Positions 5,401-5,828 of a stretch of 5,828 nt of DNA are shown here, in pieces; the stretch's first letter is position 1; every line of letters begins with the position of its first letter. Origin of the DNA: Bacteroidales bacterium (lineage in GTDB: Bacteria > Bacteroidota > Bacteroidia > Bacteroidales > B18-G4). The position numbers were made by a program, and so were the translations under genes. The stretch lies in contig JAGLYE010000114.1 in assembly GCA_023132505.1 (NCBI GenBank), forward strand, positions 1 through 5,828. Reading direction: 5' to 3'. The notes under the pieces were generated by a model. That model was not told the DNA's origin, did no database searches, and saw nothing but the letters and a program-made list of their open reading frames with translations.

Positions 5401-5828
5401 TTATTCGTTCTGGTGACCGATCTTATATGCCAGGCCGAGCCCGAATGTTTGTTTGAATTGTGTCCTTGGACCGGTGTTCCCGTCTTTGTCGGTGATGTTG
5501 ATATCATCGTCATAGATCAGGCTGGTGGTTAGTGTTGCTGCAAGCCAGCTGTTTATTGTAAAAGTAAAGTAGTTGTCCCAGTAAACATCAATATTTTGCG
5601 GATTCTCAAGGTAATTGGAGAAGAGTTCGAGATTAGTCTGGAAATCAACATTCTTTACGATAGTCACTGAATACATGAACTTCAGGTTGAAACCGAATTC
5701 ATGCCTGAATTTGCTGCCATGTTTTGTAAGTATAGATACTGTATCGTTGATCACTTCATATTCCGCACCGTCTAAACCATATTCTCCTGCATCGGCCAGC
5801 CGTTGGTTGTTCACGATCGTAAGCCTGT
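5401..5828 (-). CDS. DUF3078 domain outer-membrane protein, C-terminal part (5' end beyond the window)
   Basis: The frame is open to the right edge, so this is the last 141 residues of a longer protein and its start and signal peptide are not visible. The GTG at 5814 is an internal Val in the phrase LTIVNNQRLADAGEYG, not a start. The sequence is built of alternating strands with short polar turns. Motifs I associate with the Bacteroidota DUF3078 family are NNQRLADAGEYG near the left of the fragment, LENPQNIDVYWDNY in the middle, and SLIYDDDINI...GPRTQFKQTFGLGLAYK near the end. The family is thought to sit in the outer membrane as a beta-barrel; its function is unknown. The last barrel strand (GLGLAYKI) is followed by GHQNE, so the protein does not end on an aromatic residue. 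It converges on rlmN. Confidence 0.8.
   Translation of the reverse strand, partial: RLTIVNNQRLADAGEYGLDGAEYEVINDTVSILTKHGSKFRHEFGFNLKFMYSVTIVKNVDFQTNLELFSNYLENPQNIDVYWDNYFTFTINSWLAATLTTSLIYDDDINITDKDGNTGPRTQFKQTFGLGLAYKIGHQNE

Noticed and set aside
5401..5814. A complete 137-residue gene starting at GTG 5814
   Set aside because: The frame stays open to the window edge and the residues before the GTG (LTI) continue a family-like motif, so this is a fragment of a longer gene.

Overview
The window looks like ordinary chromosomal DNA from a Bacteroidota bacterium, probably an environmental member of the Bacteroidales/Marinilabiliales side of the phylum. The supporting signs are a DUF3078 beta-barrel protein and a DcaP-like porin, Bacteroidota-style -7 boxes (TAnnTTTG-like) instead of sigma70 boxes, weak or absent Shine-Dalgarno sequences with A-rich leaders, and heptameric tandem repeats between genes. 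The lineage call is an inference from gene content and signals; no marker gene search was possible.

Layout from left to right: (1) a strong rho-independent terminator at 31-63 serves (2) a MATE-family multidrug/Na+ antiporter on the minus strand (71-1517 region). (3) A divergent, gene-poor spacer (about 1518-1910) holds a likely promoter for (4) a MenA-like UbiA-superfamily prenyltransferase on the plus strand (1911-2870). This gene converges, with only 24 bases between stops, on (5) a DcaP-like outer-membrane porin on the minus strand (2895-4109). (6) A repeat-rich divergent spacer (4110-4328) contains three different 7-bp tandem arrays, a GC-rich hairpin element and a perfect -7 box for the porin. 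(7) rlmN, the 23S rRNA/tRNA adenine-C2 methyltransferase, lies on the plus strand (4329-5372). It converges over a fourth heptamer array/hairpin on (8) the C-terminal part of a DUF3078 outer-membrane protein on the minus strand, which runs off the right edge.

The five genes alternate strand one by one (-,+,-,+,-), so none can share an operon with its neighbour within the window. Each appears to be its own transcription unit with divergent promoters or convergent terminators between. They cover unrelated housekeeping and envelope jobs: drug/cation efflux, menaquinone synthesis, outer-membrane uptake, ribosome methylation and an uncharacterised outer-membrane barrel. No functional cluster, phage, transposon, CRISPR array or defence system is visible.

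The most interesting signal is non-coding: four short arrays, of different sequence but all with a 7-bp period, flank rlmN on both sides. One of them occupies the -33 region of the porin promoter. I found no convincing new biological system.
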